A stretch of 61,761 nucleotides of DNA, from contig NZ_KV757584.1 in the NCBI RefSeq assembly GCF_001712795.1, positions 1 through 61,761 on the forward strand, given 5' to 3'. Source of the stretch: Nostoc sp. KVJ20 (GTDB lineage: Bacteria; Cyanobacteriota; Cyanobacteriia; Cyanobacteriales; Nostocaceae). The notes below the pieces were generated by a model. That model was given only the letters and a program-made list of their open reading frames with translations. It was not told the DNA's origin and ran no database searches. This document shows positions 1 to 8,772 of this stretch, piece by piece. Numbering within the stretch: position 1 is the first letter of the stretch; each line of letters opens with the position of its first letter. A program made the translations under genes and the position numbers.

Positions 1-50
1 CGAATGTGCCTATAGTCTGGGACTTGCTGCAATTGTTCGACGAGATTCAT
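1..50 (-). CDS. 5' end of a possible ISAs1-like transposase (partial)
   Basis: An ATG at 50-48 on the minus strand opens a frame that runs off the left edge. The visible peptide is MNLVEQLQQVPDYRHIR. The pattern 'hydrophobic-x-x-VPDxR' close to the N-terminus resembles the start of ISAs1/H-repeat-type DDE transposases common in cyanobacteria. Only 16 codons are present, no terminal inverted repeat was identified, and no clear ribosome binding site precedes the ATG. The family call is therefore an inference from a very short stretch. Confidence 0.35.
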   Translation of the reverse strand, partial: MNLVEQLQQVPDYRHI

Positions 51-119
51 ACTTGTTAGTTATCCATTTATTTCCACCCTATACAAATCATTATTATTTT
101 TCTCTCGTTGTATGAAACC

Positions 120-215
120 ACCCTGCTTAGTCCCCCCTTGTAAAGGGGGGAAACAAGAAAAATCCGGTTCCCTCCCCTTTACAAGGGGAGGGTTAGGGAG
201 GGGTAAAAAAATATT
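120..215. repeat. Two G/C-run hairpins in a gene-free stretch
   Basis: Two near-palindromes lie side by side: CCCCCCTT-gta-AAGGGGGG at 132-150, and a CCCTCCCCTT...AAGGGGAGGG stem at 170-192, followed by 'ttagggaggggt'. A related tract ('ccccttgccaaggggggaaa') occurs at about 21,111-21,130. This looks like a dispersed intergenic repeat family. The rest of 51-364 is AT-rich and shows no gene. Confidence 0.5.
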
Positions 216-320
216 TGATACATCAATCACGACTTTTAAAACATCCTCTGAAATAAGTTTTAAATTAAGTACTAATTAGGTAGGCATAATTAAAATAACT
301 TGTAATTCTTAATTGAATTA

Positions 321-341
321 GTTGGGGTACAAGTCCCCAAC
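321..341 (-). terminator. Hairpin just past the first Nif11 gene
   Basis: GTTGGGG-tacaagt-CCCCAAC forms a perfect 7-bp stem 24 bases beyond the stop codon of the minus-strand precursor gene at 365-655. There is no clear U-tract in the minus-strand direction, so it is a terminator-like or mRNA-stabilising stem rather than a textbook intrinsic terminator. Confidence 0.35.
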
Positions 342-364
342 AGAGAAAGACCAAAAATTACGAA

Positions 365-655
365 TTATGAGAGATAGCAGTGTCCGCCACCACAGCCGGC
401 TGTGTGACATAGTTTAGGCGCACTATCAGCCATTGCACCGCCACTAACACTGAGTAATTCTTCTTCGCTCAGTTCGTTGGAGTCCACAAAGGTCAGTTCT
501 GACAGCATTTGAGCTACGCTTTCGGCTGTGAAAGTATAACCTTTTTCTGCACTGGCAATTAGCAACAGTTTGATGGCTTCTGTTTGGGTAACTGCTGCTT
601 GTATATTCTCGCGTAGTTGGCTATTTTGAAGTAGGCTTTGAATTTGTGACAACAT
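365..655 (-). CDS. Nif11-type RiPP precursor peptide, copy 1
   Basis: A 96-residue protein with the build of a Nif11-like leader peptide: an N-terminal helical region (MLSQIQSLLQNSQLRENIQ...), a conserved IKLLLIASAEKGY block, an acidic ELSEEELLSVSGG stretch ending in a double-glycine site near residues 72-73, then a core of about 23 residues. The core holds three cysteines in the pattern LCHTxGCGGGHC, followed by YLS. The start is supported by GGAGAA about ten bases upstream of the ATG. The family is known for ribosomal peptides modified after translation (lanthipeptides, spliceotides and others) and for secretion with removal of the leader at GG. No modification enzyme or transporter is in the window, so the final product is unknown. 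A close paralogue follows upstream on the same strand. Confidence 0.82.
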   Translation of the reverse strand: MLSQIQSLLQNSQLRENIQAAVTQTEAIKLLLIASAEKGYTFTAESVAQMLSELTFVDSNELSEEELLSVSGGAMADSAPKLCHTAGCGGGHCYLS

Positions 656-890
656 AATTTTATTTTCTCCGATTTGGTGATAGTAATTGTTAATTGAATT
701 CCCTCTTTTTCTTGATTAAAAAAGTAAAGAGGGAATTTGTTATGCAGCATTTCTTTCTGCGTTGAGCCTCAGTACCAAGTATGGAAATTATCCAAATTAA
801 AATATTGGGAAAGTTGGATATAAAAAGCTGTTTTAGAAAAACAACCTGACCTTGGAGGCTACAATGCCAAGGAGAAGCTACATACCTTTT

Positions 891-1172
891 TTAGCAGTGT
901 CCGCCACCACAGCCTTCTGTATGACATAGCTTAGGCGCACTATCAGCCATCAATCCACCACTAACACTGAGTAATTCTTCTTCACTCAGTTCGTTAGAAT
1001 CCACAAAGGTTAGTTCGGACAGCATTTGAGAGATAGCTTCAACTGTGAAGTTATAACCTTTCTCTGCACTAGCGATCGCTAGCACTTTGATGGCTTCTGC
1101 TTGGTTAGCTGCTGCTTTTACTTGCTGTTGTAGTTGGGCGTTTTGAAGCAAATCTTTGATTTGGTGTAGCAT
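891..1172 (-). CDS. Nif11-type RiPP precursor peptide, copy 2
   Basis: A 93-residue paralogue of the precursor at 365-655. The frame is open further upstream (to 1301), but the ATG at 1172 is preceded by GGAGAA at the right distance and gives a protein that aligns with copy 1 from its first residue, so this start is chosen. The leader (MLHQIKDLLQNAQ...) and SEEELLSVSGG cleavage region match copy 1. The core differs by an Ala-to-Glu change in LCHTEGCGGGHC and stops right after the last Cys, without the YLS tail. The near-identity of core and leader ends at DNA level suggests a recent tandem duplication. It is probably transcribed from its own promoter, since 235 bases separate the two genes and a repeated upstream motif lies at 1275-1292. 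Confidence 0.84.
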   Translation of the reverse strand: MLHQIKDLLQNAQLQQQVKAAANQAEAIKVLAIASAEKGYNFTVEAISQMLSELTFVDSNELSEEELLSVSGGLMADSAPKLCHTEGCGGGHC

Positions 1173-1274
1173 ACGTTTGTTCTCCGTTTTGATTGACTTA
1201 TTGATACGGCAGAGATTGTGCGCTTGTTTTGGGCGGTGTTCTCTGCTTTTCTGATTTGAATTTAGAAAGAAATA

Positions 1275-1292
1275 GGGGAGAACTAGGGGAGA
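1275..1292 (-). promoter_or_regulatory. CTCCCC direct-repeat motif, copy 1
   Basis: GGGGAGAACTAGGGGAGA on the plus strand; in the sense of the downstream minus-strand gene it reads TCTCCCCTAGTTCTCCCC, i.e. CTCCCC twice with an 11-bp repeat. It lies about 100 bases upstream of the Nif11 gene at 891-1172. The same 18 bases recur upstream of two other genes, and a degenerate copy upstream of a fourth. The rest of the 1173-1528 gap shows nothing recognisable. Confidence 0.45.
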
Positions 1293-1528
1293 TAAGTGCA
1301 ATTGCGGAAAAATTTTTCAGCACGGATTAATTGGAGAATTAGGTATTAGGTATTAGTTATTTCTACCGATGCCCTCTACCTTTTCATAATGCTGATATCT
1401 GCGTAATTGCTGTAGTGTTTAAAGCCAATATGTAGTTTTGCTGTAGTTAAATATCCTAACGATCAACTAAAGATACAATCGCTATACCAAATTGATTGAT
1501 CTATCTAGGAGATATTAAGGAGTTGGTG

Positions 1529-4500
1529 ATGAGCGCTAAACAATTGGAGCAGGTGAAGCAATTGCAAGCTACCCTCACCAAAATGGAAGTGACATTAGGT
1601 GCGATCGCTGATGCTGTAGTCTGGGTAGGAGAAGACCGATGCATTCAATGGTGTAATTCTAGCTTTGAGGGTTTGGTGAATCAACCCCACAACACTGTCT
1701 CCGGCACAAAGTTAACTGACCTGTTACCCCTAGCACAAGTAGGACAACCAGTTGCTTTACATTGCTATCCTGATGTGCGGATACTCAATGGTGAGTACGA
1801 AACAGCAAATTATCAGTTCCAGCAGGGTGAGCGGGCTTTAACACTCCAAATTTCCGGTAACTGTAGCGGAATGACTGACGATCGCTGTGCAATACTGGTA
1901 ATTCGGGATATTACGCAGACAAAACAAACTCAAGAATCGTTGCAAGAGATTGAGGAGCGTTTGCAGACATTAATTAACGCTACACCTGATATTATCTGTT
2001 TAAAAGATGGCGAAGGAAAATGGTTGCTGTCAAACCAGGCTAACTTAGAATTTTTACAGCTACAAGGCGTTGATTATCAAGGCAAAACAGACTCAGAACT
2101 AGCAGAATTTAGCAATTTTTATCACGATGCTTTGCTCAACTGCGACAAAACAGATGAACAAGCTTGGCAGTTGGGATGTGTGCATCGGGTAGAAGAAGTT
2201 ATACCCCGACCTGATGGGACGGTGAGCAGTGTAGATATGATTAAAGCTCCCCTATTTCACCAGGATGGTAGACGCAAAGCTTTGGTGGTTTTAGGGCGGG
2301 ATTTGAGCGATCGCAAACAAACTCAAGTTGCTTTAGAAAACTCTTTATCTCTGTTAAGCGCTATCTTTGAATCGATTCAAGACGGTATCTTAGTAGTTGA
2401 TAGCTTAAGTAATATCACTAGTTACAACCAAAAGTTCTTAGAAATGTGGTCAATTCCACCAGAACTTTTGACAGAACCAGATCATCCTCAGCGGTTGGCG
2501 TATTTGGCAAAGCAGCTAAAAGACCCGAATATGTTTTTGCAACGAGTCCGAGAATTATATTCACAACCTGAAGTAGTTAGTTACGACTTATTAGAATTAC
2601 AAGATGGCAGAGTATTTGAGCGATACTCCTGTCCTCAGCGCATCGGCGAACAGATTATTGGTAGAGTGTGGAGTTTCCGCGACATCACCCAACGCCAAAG
2701 GGCAGAAGAAGCTCTGCGGCAAAGTGAGCTACAATATCGCAGTATTTTTGAAGCTATTAATGATGGACTATTTATTACTGAAATAGAAACTGAAAAAGTC
2801 GCTGAAGTTAATCCTGCGGCTTGTCAGATGCACGGTTACTCTTATGAAGAATTTCTCACTTTACATCCATCTGTTTACATTCACCCAGACTCACATTCTG
2901 TTTTTTTAGAGTTTCTCGAAACAACGCAATCTGGTGAGCAATTTTATGGGCCAGCAGTTGATATCTGCAAAGATGGCACTTTGATAGATGTAGAAGTTAA
3001 AGGGACAACTTGCATTTACAATGGTAAGCCACACATCTTAGCGATAGTGCGCGATATTACTGCTCGTAAACGCACTGAGGAAGCCTTGCGACAAAGCGAA
3101 GTCCAGTATCGGGATTTGGTGCAAACAGCCAACTGCATCATTCTGCGTTGGGACGGTAACGGTAATATCATATTTTTAAATGATTACGGTCAAAGGATTT
3201 TTGGTTTCGATTTAGATGAAATTATCGGACGTAATGTTATCGGCACAATTGTTCCAGAAACCGAAACTTCTGGACGCGACTTACAAACATTAATGGTTGA
3301 TATTTGTCAACACCCAGAAAACTATTTATTCAACGAAAATGAAAACTTATGCCAAAATGGCGATCGCGTTTGGATAGTCTGGGCAAATAAACCTATTTTA
3401 GATGCACAAGGAAACTTAGTCGAAATACTTTCAGTCGGCACTGATACCACAGAACGCAAACGTGCCGAAGCAGCCCTCCAGGAAAGTGAGTTAAAATTTC
3501 GCAGCATTGTTGAAAATGCCAATGATCTGATATTTGTCCTTTCGCCAGAGGGAATTTTTACTTATCACTCGCCAAATGTGACTGCAATTTTGGGTTACAG
3601 CCTGGAGGAAGTAGAAGGTCATTCGGTGGTGGAGTTTACCAAACCTGAAGATTTAGCAATTAGCGTCACCGCCTTACAAAAAGCTCTAACTGGCGAAAAG
3701 CTGACTGATATTGAGGTGCGATTGCGACACAAAGACGGTAGCTGGCGATGGTTCAACTTTAACACTTCCACAATCAACACTCCCAACGGTGAAATTGCGA
3801 TCGCAGGTGTGGGACGCGATATTACAGAACGCAAGCAAGCTGAAGAAGCTTTGCGTCGTAGTGAAATGAAATACCGCAACATCTTTGAAAATTCCCAAGT
3901 GGGGATTTTCCGCACCTGCCAAAAGGATGGATTGATTATCGATGCAAATCAACGTGGTGCTGAGATATTAGGTTTTTCCTCTGCTGCTGACTTAATTGGC
4001 AAGTATTTCACAACTGACTTATATGTTAATCCAGGCGATCGCACGCGGATGCTAGCAGAGTTAGAAAAGGACGGTGAAGTTCGTAATTTTGAAATAGCAC
4101 TGCGACGGCTCGATGGTTCGGTTGTTTGGTTACTGTTGTCACTGCGCCTCAATGCCGAAGAATCTTGTCTCGATTCTGTTTTTACAGATATTAGCGAACG
4201 GCAAGCCGCGCTACGCGAACGCAAACAGCAAGAACAGGCTTTACGCTTAATTGTTGAGGGCACAGCAGCAAAAACAGGTGATGAATTTTTCAATTCCTGC
4301 GTTCGTTACCTTGCCGAAGTATTGCAAGTTCAATATGCCTTAGTCACTGAGTTTGGTGATGAGCCAAAAACTAAAGTCCGCACTTTAGCATTTTGGTGTG
4401 GTGGGACTATTAACGAGAACTTGGAATATGATTTGCAAGGTACTCCTTGTGAACATACCTTGCAAGGCAATATGTGTCACTACCCCCAAGCAGTACAAAC

Positions 4501-7150
4501 CGCTTTCCCCCAAGATGCAGATTTAGTGAAGATGAATGCCGAGAGTTTTTTTGGCGTTCCTCTAACCAGTTCATCCGGCGAAATCATCGGACATCTAGCA
4601 GTGATAGATGTTAAACCAATGAAGCATGATCCCGGACGGGAACTGATTCTTAAAATTTTTGCTGCCCGTGCCGGTGCTGAACTGGAACGGAAACAAGCAG
4701 AAGCAGCCCTACAGCAAAGTGAGTTAAAGTTTCGCACTATCGTTGAAAAGGTCAACGATATGCTGTTTGTTATTAGTCCTGATGGGGTATTTAACTATAT
4801 TTCCCCTAATATATTGAATACCACCGGATTTGCCCCCAGCGAAATGGAGGGCAATTCCTTGGCATCTTTTACTCATCCTGATGATGTGCCAGTATGTTTT
4901 GAAGCCGCCCAAACTATCCTGGCAACAGGTGAGGGAATTTCCGGAACTGAGTACCGCGCCAAACATCGAACTAAAGGCTGGGTTTGGCTAACTGCTAATG
5001 CAGTCCGCACACAAGATGCCCAAGGTAATTTTCAGATTGTGGGTGTAGCTCGTGATATTAGCGATCGCAAACAAGCAGAAGCAGCTTTACAACGTCGGAC
5101 TCAAGCAGAAAGTTTACTCAGTAGCATTTCTCGCCAATTTATTGACCAAAATTTAGATACAGCAATTAATTTTACATTGCGAGCGATCGCTGAGTTTATT
5201 AGTGCCGAACACAGTTGCATCTTTGAATTATCCGAAGATCAAAGGCGGTTCGACCTCATTCATGAATGGTGTGGCGAAGGTGTCGAGCCATTGATTGATC
5301 TTGCCAAAGGATCACCTGTAGAAAGTTTTCCCTATTTTTATGCTCCAATCCTGCTGGGCAACCATATACAAATCCCTTGTGTCGCAGAATTGCCACCTGA
5401 TACACCAGAGAGAAAGCTATTTGAGGGGATGTCGTTTCAGTCTGTAGTTGCTGTACCCATGCTTCACTCTGGTGAAGTAGTTGGATTTGTCGGTACAGCG
5501 ATGATCCACTTGTGTCAAACCTGGAGTCAAGAGGATCTGAATCTATTAAAGCTGGTAGGTGAAATAATTGCGATCGGTCGAGCTAGGCATCAAGCAGAAG
5601 AAGCGCTGAGAATTGCCAAAGAAGCTGCCGAAACTGCCAACCGTGCCAAAAGTGCTTTCCTCGCTAACATGAGCCACGAACTCCGCACGCCTCTGAATGC
5701 GATTCTGGGTTTTTCTCAGTTAATGGAACGAGATACTAGCCTCAACTCAAACCAACGTGAATCTTTAGCTACCATTAACCGCAGTGGCGAACACTTGCTC
5801 AATCTGATTAACGATGTTCTAGAAATGTCCAAAATTGAAGCTGGACAAATCATTTTCAACCCTGAAGACTTCGACCTTTATCTGCTGTTGCAAACATTAC
5901 AAGAAATGTTTCAGGTAAGGGCACAAACAAAGCAATTGTTCCTCAGATTTGAAATTGCTCCCAATCTTCCCCGTTACATCCAGACAGATGAAGGTAAGCT
6001 CCGCCAAGTCCTGATTAACCTTTTAGGTAACGCCGTCAAGTTCACTCAAACAGGGGGAGTAACTTTAAGGGTCAGATTAGGGAGTGAGAGTAGAGGAGCA
6101 GGGGAGGCAGGGGAAGCAGGGGAGGAAAAACTATTATGCCCAATGCCCAATGCCCCATGCCCCATGCCCCATGCCCCATGCCCAATGCCCAATGCCCCAT
6201 TTCTTCACTTTGAAGTCGAAGACACTGGACGGGGAATAGCACCAGAAGAAATGAATAACCTGTTTCAACCTTTTGTCCAGACGACAAGCGGTATCCAAAC
6301 CAAGGAGGGAACTGGACTAGGGCTGACTATCAGCCGTCAATTTGTGCGGTTACTGGGAGGCGATATTCACTTGACGAGTAGCGTTAGACAAGGATCTACT
6401 TTTAGTTTTGACATCCAAGTGAATTTAGCCGCAGCTTTGAAAGCTGCACCAAAATTGAGTAAGGGGCGTGTACTCAAGCTGGCAGCAGACCAACCATCTT
6501 ACCGGGTTCTGGTAGTGGATGACCGCAAAGAAAACCGCGATTTAATTGTGCAACTTCTTGGTAGTATTGGCTTTGAGATTAAGGCTGCGAATAATGGACA
6601 AGAAGCGATCGCAATTTGGCAAACCTGGCAACCTCACCTAATTTGGATGGATATGCGGATGCCTGTAATGAACGGTTACGATGCAACAAAAGAGATTAGA
6701 GCCAGGGAAAAAAATACAACTACAAATCACCGCACCGTAATTATTGCCCTAACTGCCAGTGCTTTTGAAGAACAACAGGCAAGTATCTTAGCCGCAGGTT
6801 GCGACGACTTAGTTCGTAAGCCATTCCGGGAGCAAGTGATTTTTGAAAAGATCGCTGAATATTTGCAGGTGCGTTATGTTTACGCAGAAGAAAGCCGTGA
6901 AGAAGCAACAGACAACAACCTAGAAAATATTGAATTTTCCATCTTGGATCTTCGCTCTGCAATTACCGTTATGCCTGCCCAATGGGTAACAGAACTTAAT
7001 CAGGCAGCCGTCGAAGTCGATGCTGAAAGGATTTTCCAACTAATTGAGCAAATTCCACCAACACATTCTGCTTTGGCAGAAAGATTGGCAAATTTAGTCC
7101 GTAGTTTCTGCTTCGATGAAATTATCGGATTAACGGAGGATAACTTGTAA
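1529..7150 (+). CDS. Hybrid sensor histidine kinase, eight PAS, two GAF and a receiver domain
   Basis: A predicted soluble multi-sensor kinase of 1,873 residues. The ATG at 1529 is chosen because AAGGAG sits 8 bases upstream; the frame is open to a TTG at 1496. Domains by eye: seven PAS units (about 25-895), GAF (910-1065), an eighth PAS (1070-1190), a second GAF (1195-1355), HisKA with SHELRTP (phospho-acceptor His1383), HATPase with N-box NLLGNAVKF, DTGRGI and GTGLGL, then a receiver with VVDD and acceptor Asp1708, and a short C-terminal tail common in cyanobacterial kinases. PAS units are joined by repeating 'RDITxRKxAEEALRxSE' type linkers. No membrane segment was seen. GAF domains lacking an obvious bilin-attachment Cys suggest small-molecule rather than light sensing, but this is inference. 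An in-frame low-complexity insertion splits the ATPase domain (see 6081-6199). Confidence 0.93.
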   Translation: MSAKQLEQVKQLQATLTKMEVTLGAIADAVVWVGEDRCIQWCNSSFEGLVNQPHNTVSGTKLTDLLPLAQVGQPVALHCYPDVRILNGEYETANYQFQQGERALTLQISGNCSGMTDDRCAILVIRDITQTKQTQESLQEIEERLQTLINATPDIICLKDGEGKWLLSNQANLEFLQLQGVDYQGKTDSELAEFSNFYHDALLNCDKTDEQAWQLGCVHRVEEVIPRPDGTVSSVDMIKAPLFHQDGRRKALVVLGRDLSDRKQTQVALENSLSLLSAIFESIQDGILVVDSLSNITSYNQKFLEMWSIPPELLTEPDHPQRLAYLAKQLKDPNMFLQRVRELYSQPEVVSYDLLELQDGRVFERYSCPQRIGEQIIGRVWSFRDITQRQRAEEALRQSELQYRSIFEAINDGLFITEIETEKVAEVNPAACQMHGYSYEEFLTLHPSVYIHPDSHSVFLEFLETTQSGEQFYGPAVDICKDGTLIDVEVKGTTCIYNGKPHILAIVRDITARKRTEEALRQSEVQYRDLVQTANCIILRWDGNGNIIFLNDYGQRIFGFDLDEIIGRNVIGTIVPETETSGRDLQTLMVDICQHPENYLFNENENLCQNGDRVWIVWANKPILDAQGNLVEILSVGTDTTERKRAEAALQESELKFRSIVENANDLIFVLSPEGIFTYHSPNVTAILGYSLEEVEGHSVVEFTKPEDLAISVTALQKALTGEKLTDIEVRLRHKDGSWRWFNFNTSTINTPNGEIAIAGVGRDITERKQAEEALRRSEMKYRNIFENSQVGIFRTCQKDGLIIDANQRGAEILGFSSAADLIGKYFTTDLYVNPGDRTRMLAELEKDGEVRNFEIALRRLDGSVVWLLLSLRLNAEESCLDSVFTDISERQAALRERKQQEQALRLIVEGTAAKTGDEFFNSCVRYLAEVLQVQYALVTEFGDEPKTKVRTLAFWCGGTINENLEYDLQGTPCEHTLQGNMCHYPQAVQTAFPQDADLVKMNAESFFGVPLTSSSGEIIGHLAVIDVKPMKHDPGRELILKIFAARAGAELERKQAEAALQQSELKFRTIVEKVNDMLFVISPDGVFNYISPNILNTTGFAPSEMEGNSLASFTHPDDVPVCFEAAQTILATGEGISGTEYRAKHRTKGWVWLTANAVRTQDAQGNFQIVGVARDISDRKQAEAALQRRTQAESLLSSISRQFIDQNLDTAINFTLRAIAEFISAEHSCIFELSEDQRRFDLIHEWCGEGVEPLIDLAKGSPVESFPYFYAPILLGNHIQIPCVAELPPDTPERKLFEGMSFQSVVAVPMLHSGEVVGFVGTAMIHLCQTWSQEDLNLLKLVGEIIAIGRARHQAEEALRIAKEAAETANRAKSAFLANMSHELRTPLNAILGFSQLMERDTSLNSNQRESLATINRSGEHLLNLINDVLEMSKIEAGQIIFNPEDFDLYLLLQTLQEMFQVRAQTKQLFLRFEIAPNLPRYIQTDEGKLRQVLINLLGNAVKFTQTGGVTLRVRLGSESRGAGEAGEAGEEKLLCPMPNAPCPMPHAPCPMPNAPFLHFEVEDTGRGIAPEEMNNLFQPFVQTTSGIQTKEGTGLGLTISRQFVRLLGGDIHLTSSVRQGSTFSFDIQVNLAAALKAAPKLSKGRVLKLAADQPSYRVLVVDDRKENRDLIVQLLGSIGFEIKAANNGQEAIAIWQTWQPHLIWMDMRMPVMNGYDATKEIRAREKNTTTNHRTVIIALTASAFEEQQASILAAGCDDLVRKPFREQVIFEKIAEYLQVRYVYAEESREEATDNNLENIEFSILDLRSAITVMPAQWVTELNQAAVEVDAERIFQLIEQIPPTHSALAERLANLVRSFCFDEIIGLTEDNL
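6081..6199 (+). repeat. Heptanucleotide tandem repeat inside the kinase ATPase domain
   Basis: Nine consecutive heptamers (TGCCCAA or TGCCCCA) fill 6137-6199, exactly 63 bases or 21 codons, preceded by a purine-rich 'gaggcaggggaagcagggg' tract from about 6081. Together they encode about 40 residues (Gly/Glu-rich, then CPMPNAP/CPMPHAP units) between the strand after the N-box and the FEVEDTGRGI motif. The frame is kept. The same heptamers occur in intergenic DNA at 14,110-14,148. Confidence 0.85.
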
Positions 7151-7175
7151 TATCATGTCCGGCAAATTACTTGTG

Positions 7176-7245
7176 ATATGTCATTGCGAATGCAACGTTC
7201 GCGGTAGCGTCTCGTAGAGAAGTGGAATGAAGCAATCACAAGCAA
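7176..7245. repeat. Dispersed intergenic repeat of the 'attgcgaa...aagcaatc' kind
   Basis: The stretch 'gtcattgcgaatgcaacg' ... 'gaatgaagcaatcacaag' has loosely inverted ends (ATTGC...GCAAT) and contains GC-rich 'gcggtagcgtctcgtagag'. Related 'gcgttagcg...attgcg' DNA is at 11,085-11,170. This is typical dispersed repeat DNA in Nostoc-like genomes. No gene is apparent in 7151-7410. Confidence 0.35.
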
Positions 7246-7410
7246 TACTACACGCTTTGTGCATTTTTACCTCGGAATTTGATTTGGGGAAAAGGTTAAA
7301 AATTAGCGATCACAATTTTGATGATAGAACTTTTTTAGCAAATATTAGAGAAAAAATAAGCATTTAATTTGTATGGACTGTAACCATGCAAGTTAAATGC
7401 TTAGAGTTGA

Positions 7411-7893
7411 TTAATTTGTGGCTAAAGCTGGTTCTGCCAAAAAATATTTCAGATTTTCTTGCTGAGTCGCAAATTTCAAATATTGAGATGCCATTTCTGG
7501 TGTTAGCAATTCTATCATTAATCTGTTTTCCACCCAGAACTCAATCACATCAAAGAAAGAATCGCGGTTACAGCGCACTACACGCCAACCTTCACGGACA
7601 CCGATTTGTTCAATTTCTTCCTGACTACTTGGTACAGAAATAGCTGCATGAATATCTGTATAAATAGAGGTAATTGCAGTATGCACAAATACGCATTCTT
7701 CATCATTTTCACCAGGTTCAATTTGAGAGCCTAAAGGATAAAGTTCAATGGCTGTACCGTATTCATCAAAAGGTATAACCATATAGCTTCCTGGATTAGG
7801 AGGAAATGAAACAGCTTGCGCTTTTAAGATTTCTGCCAGAACTTGAGCAACATGACTAGGGTTTCTAACAGCAATTGAAATATGGTGAATCAT
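7411..7893 (-). CDS. VOC (glyoxalase-like) fold protein
   Basis: A 160-residue protein starting MIHHISIAVRNPSHVAQVL, the usual first strand and helix of the vicinal-oxygen-chelate fold with an early His (HHISIAV). It has a central YGTAIELYPLG segment and a later IEFWVENRLMIELLTPE strand that could supply the second-half metal ligand (Glu). The reaction and substrate cannot be read from the sequence. A copy of the CTCCCC direct-repeat motif lies 43 bases upstream, with no close same-strand partner, so it is probably a single-gene unit. Confidence 0.6.
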   Translation of the reverse strand: MIHHISIAVRNPSHVAQVLAEILKAQAVSFPPNPGSYMVIPFDEYGTAIELYPLGSQIEPGENDEECVFVHTAITSIYTDIHAAISVPSSQEEIEQIGVREGWRVVRCNRDSFFDVIEFWVENRLMIELLTPEMASQYLKFATQQENLKYFLAEPALATN

Positions 7894-7935
7894 GGAATAA
7901 CCTCAGTTCGATATTTTATAAATTAGGAAACAATC

Positions 7936-7953
7936 GGGGAGAACTAGGGGAGA
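7936..7953 (-). promoter_or_regulatory. CTCCCC direct-repeat motif, copy 2
   Basis: Identical 18 bases to copy 1, 43 bases upstream of the VOC-fold gene. Flanks are also conserved between copies: 'TTAGGAAACAATC' before it here, 'TTAGAAATTAATC' at copy 3 and 'TTAGAAAGAAATA' at copy 1. Confidence 0.45.
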
Positions 7954-7974
7954 GAAAAAAGCTTAACTCTTAAA

Positions 7975-8097
7975 TAGACTTCTTGCAAAAGTCGGGGTAA
8001 AGGGGAAGGGGAAAAGGGTAAATAAACTCAAAATCCTTTCCCTTTAACCTTTACCCTTTTCCCTCTCTTGCAAAAATATGTTTTTGCAAGAGGTCTA
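7975..8097. mobile_element. MITE-like element with 16-bp terminal inverted repeats
   Basis: Left end TAGACTTCTTGCAAAA (7975-7990) and right end TTTTGCAAGAGGTCTA (8082-8097) are inverted repeats with one mismatch, both ending in TA. The 123-bp body is a purine-rich then pyrimidine-rich 'ggggaaaagggtaaa...tttacccttttcc' arm pair that could fold into one long hairpin, with a second small palindrome (TTGCAAAAA-tatg-TTTTTGCAA) at its right end. It has no coding capacity. A terminal TA fits a Tc1/mariner-IS630-type transposase acting in trans, which is inference. Confidence 0.6.
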
Positions 8098-8109
8098 ATG
8101 CTTATTAGC

Positions 8110-8637
8110 TTATTGAGGTCGCCCGTAATGAGCTTTACCTTTACCATCGGCAGTCTCAAGCACCAGAACTTGCTGCCCGTACTCATTCGTCTCAATCGAC
8201 CACTGATAAGTCTCAGGCTTTGCTGTATTGCGGCTGGAGTAAGTGCGCCCGCTATTGCAAATTTGCCCTTTGGATGTGCTGTCACTGGGTTGGAAAGTCA
8301 GGCGTTGAGCCTCAATTTTAACTTTGCCTTTTTCCTCTATGAAGAGGTTAGACGCGCAGTTGTAAGTGTTAATTTGAAGCAGCCTATTTCGCTTGTAGTT
8401 TCCGTTAGATGCGAGTTGAAATTGATCGCTAGAACCGTTCGGGGCTGCTGACTGCCCTGTGTAACTATCTTGGTATTGGATGGACGAGATTCGACCATAT
8501 CGCCACTCGCCCTGGAGTTCAGCAGGGACTCCAGTATCGTTTTTACCCGCTTGACTCGCGCTTGGGTAAAAAACAAGGCTAGCGGTGAGTCCTAAACTCA
8601 AGGCACTAGAAGCGAAAAGGCGGACAGTTTTTGGCAT
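8110..8637 (-). CDS. Secreted protein of unknown function
   Basis: A 175-residue protein beginning MPKTVRLFASSALSLGLTA and continuing with a hydrophobic segment to ...SASQAGKND, a convincing Sec signal peptide with an AxA-like cut near residue 31. The frame also opens 33 bases upstream at 8670, but that would put 11 extra residues before the signal peptide, so the ATG at 8637 is preferred; neither start has a good ribosome site. The mature part has an ELQGEWRYG opening and mostly polar beta-like segments, with two cysteines (NTYNCASN and GQICNSGR) that could form a disulfide. The 'LxGxW' opening resembles lipocalin-like small periplasmic proteins, but I do not recognise the family. Confidence 0.6.
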   Translation of the reverse strand: MPKTVRLFASSALSLGLTASLVFYPSASQAGKNDTGVPAELQGEWRYGRISSIQYQDSYTGQSAAPNGSSDQFQLASNGNYKRNRLLQINTYNCASNLFIEEKGKVKIEAQRLTFQPSDSTSKGQICNSGRTYSSRNTAKPETYQWSIETNEYGQQVLVLETADGKGKAHYGRPQ

Positions 8638-8772
8638 TGAATAAAGTTGGTTATTTGTTATTGAGTACATTTGACTTTTGTAGAAATAGATTTAATAACG
8701 CGAAATTTGCGTGTTTATATATAGCAGTTACCACTAGGATAGCTAGCTGTACACTGCATCCCAATGAAACGT

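Noticed and set aside
559..750. A 63-codon minus-strand frame overlapping the start of the first Nif11 gene
   Set aside because: It overlaps the supported precursor gene and its leader region and has no family match.
8068..8451. A 127-codon plus-strand frame
   Set aside because: Antisense to the signal-peptide protein and starting inside the MITE; no ribosome site.
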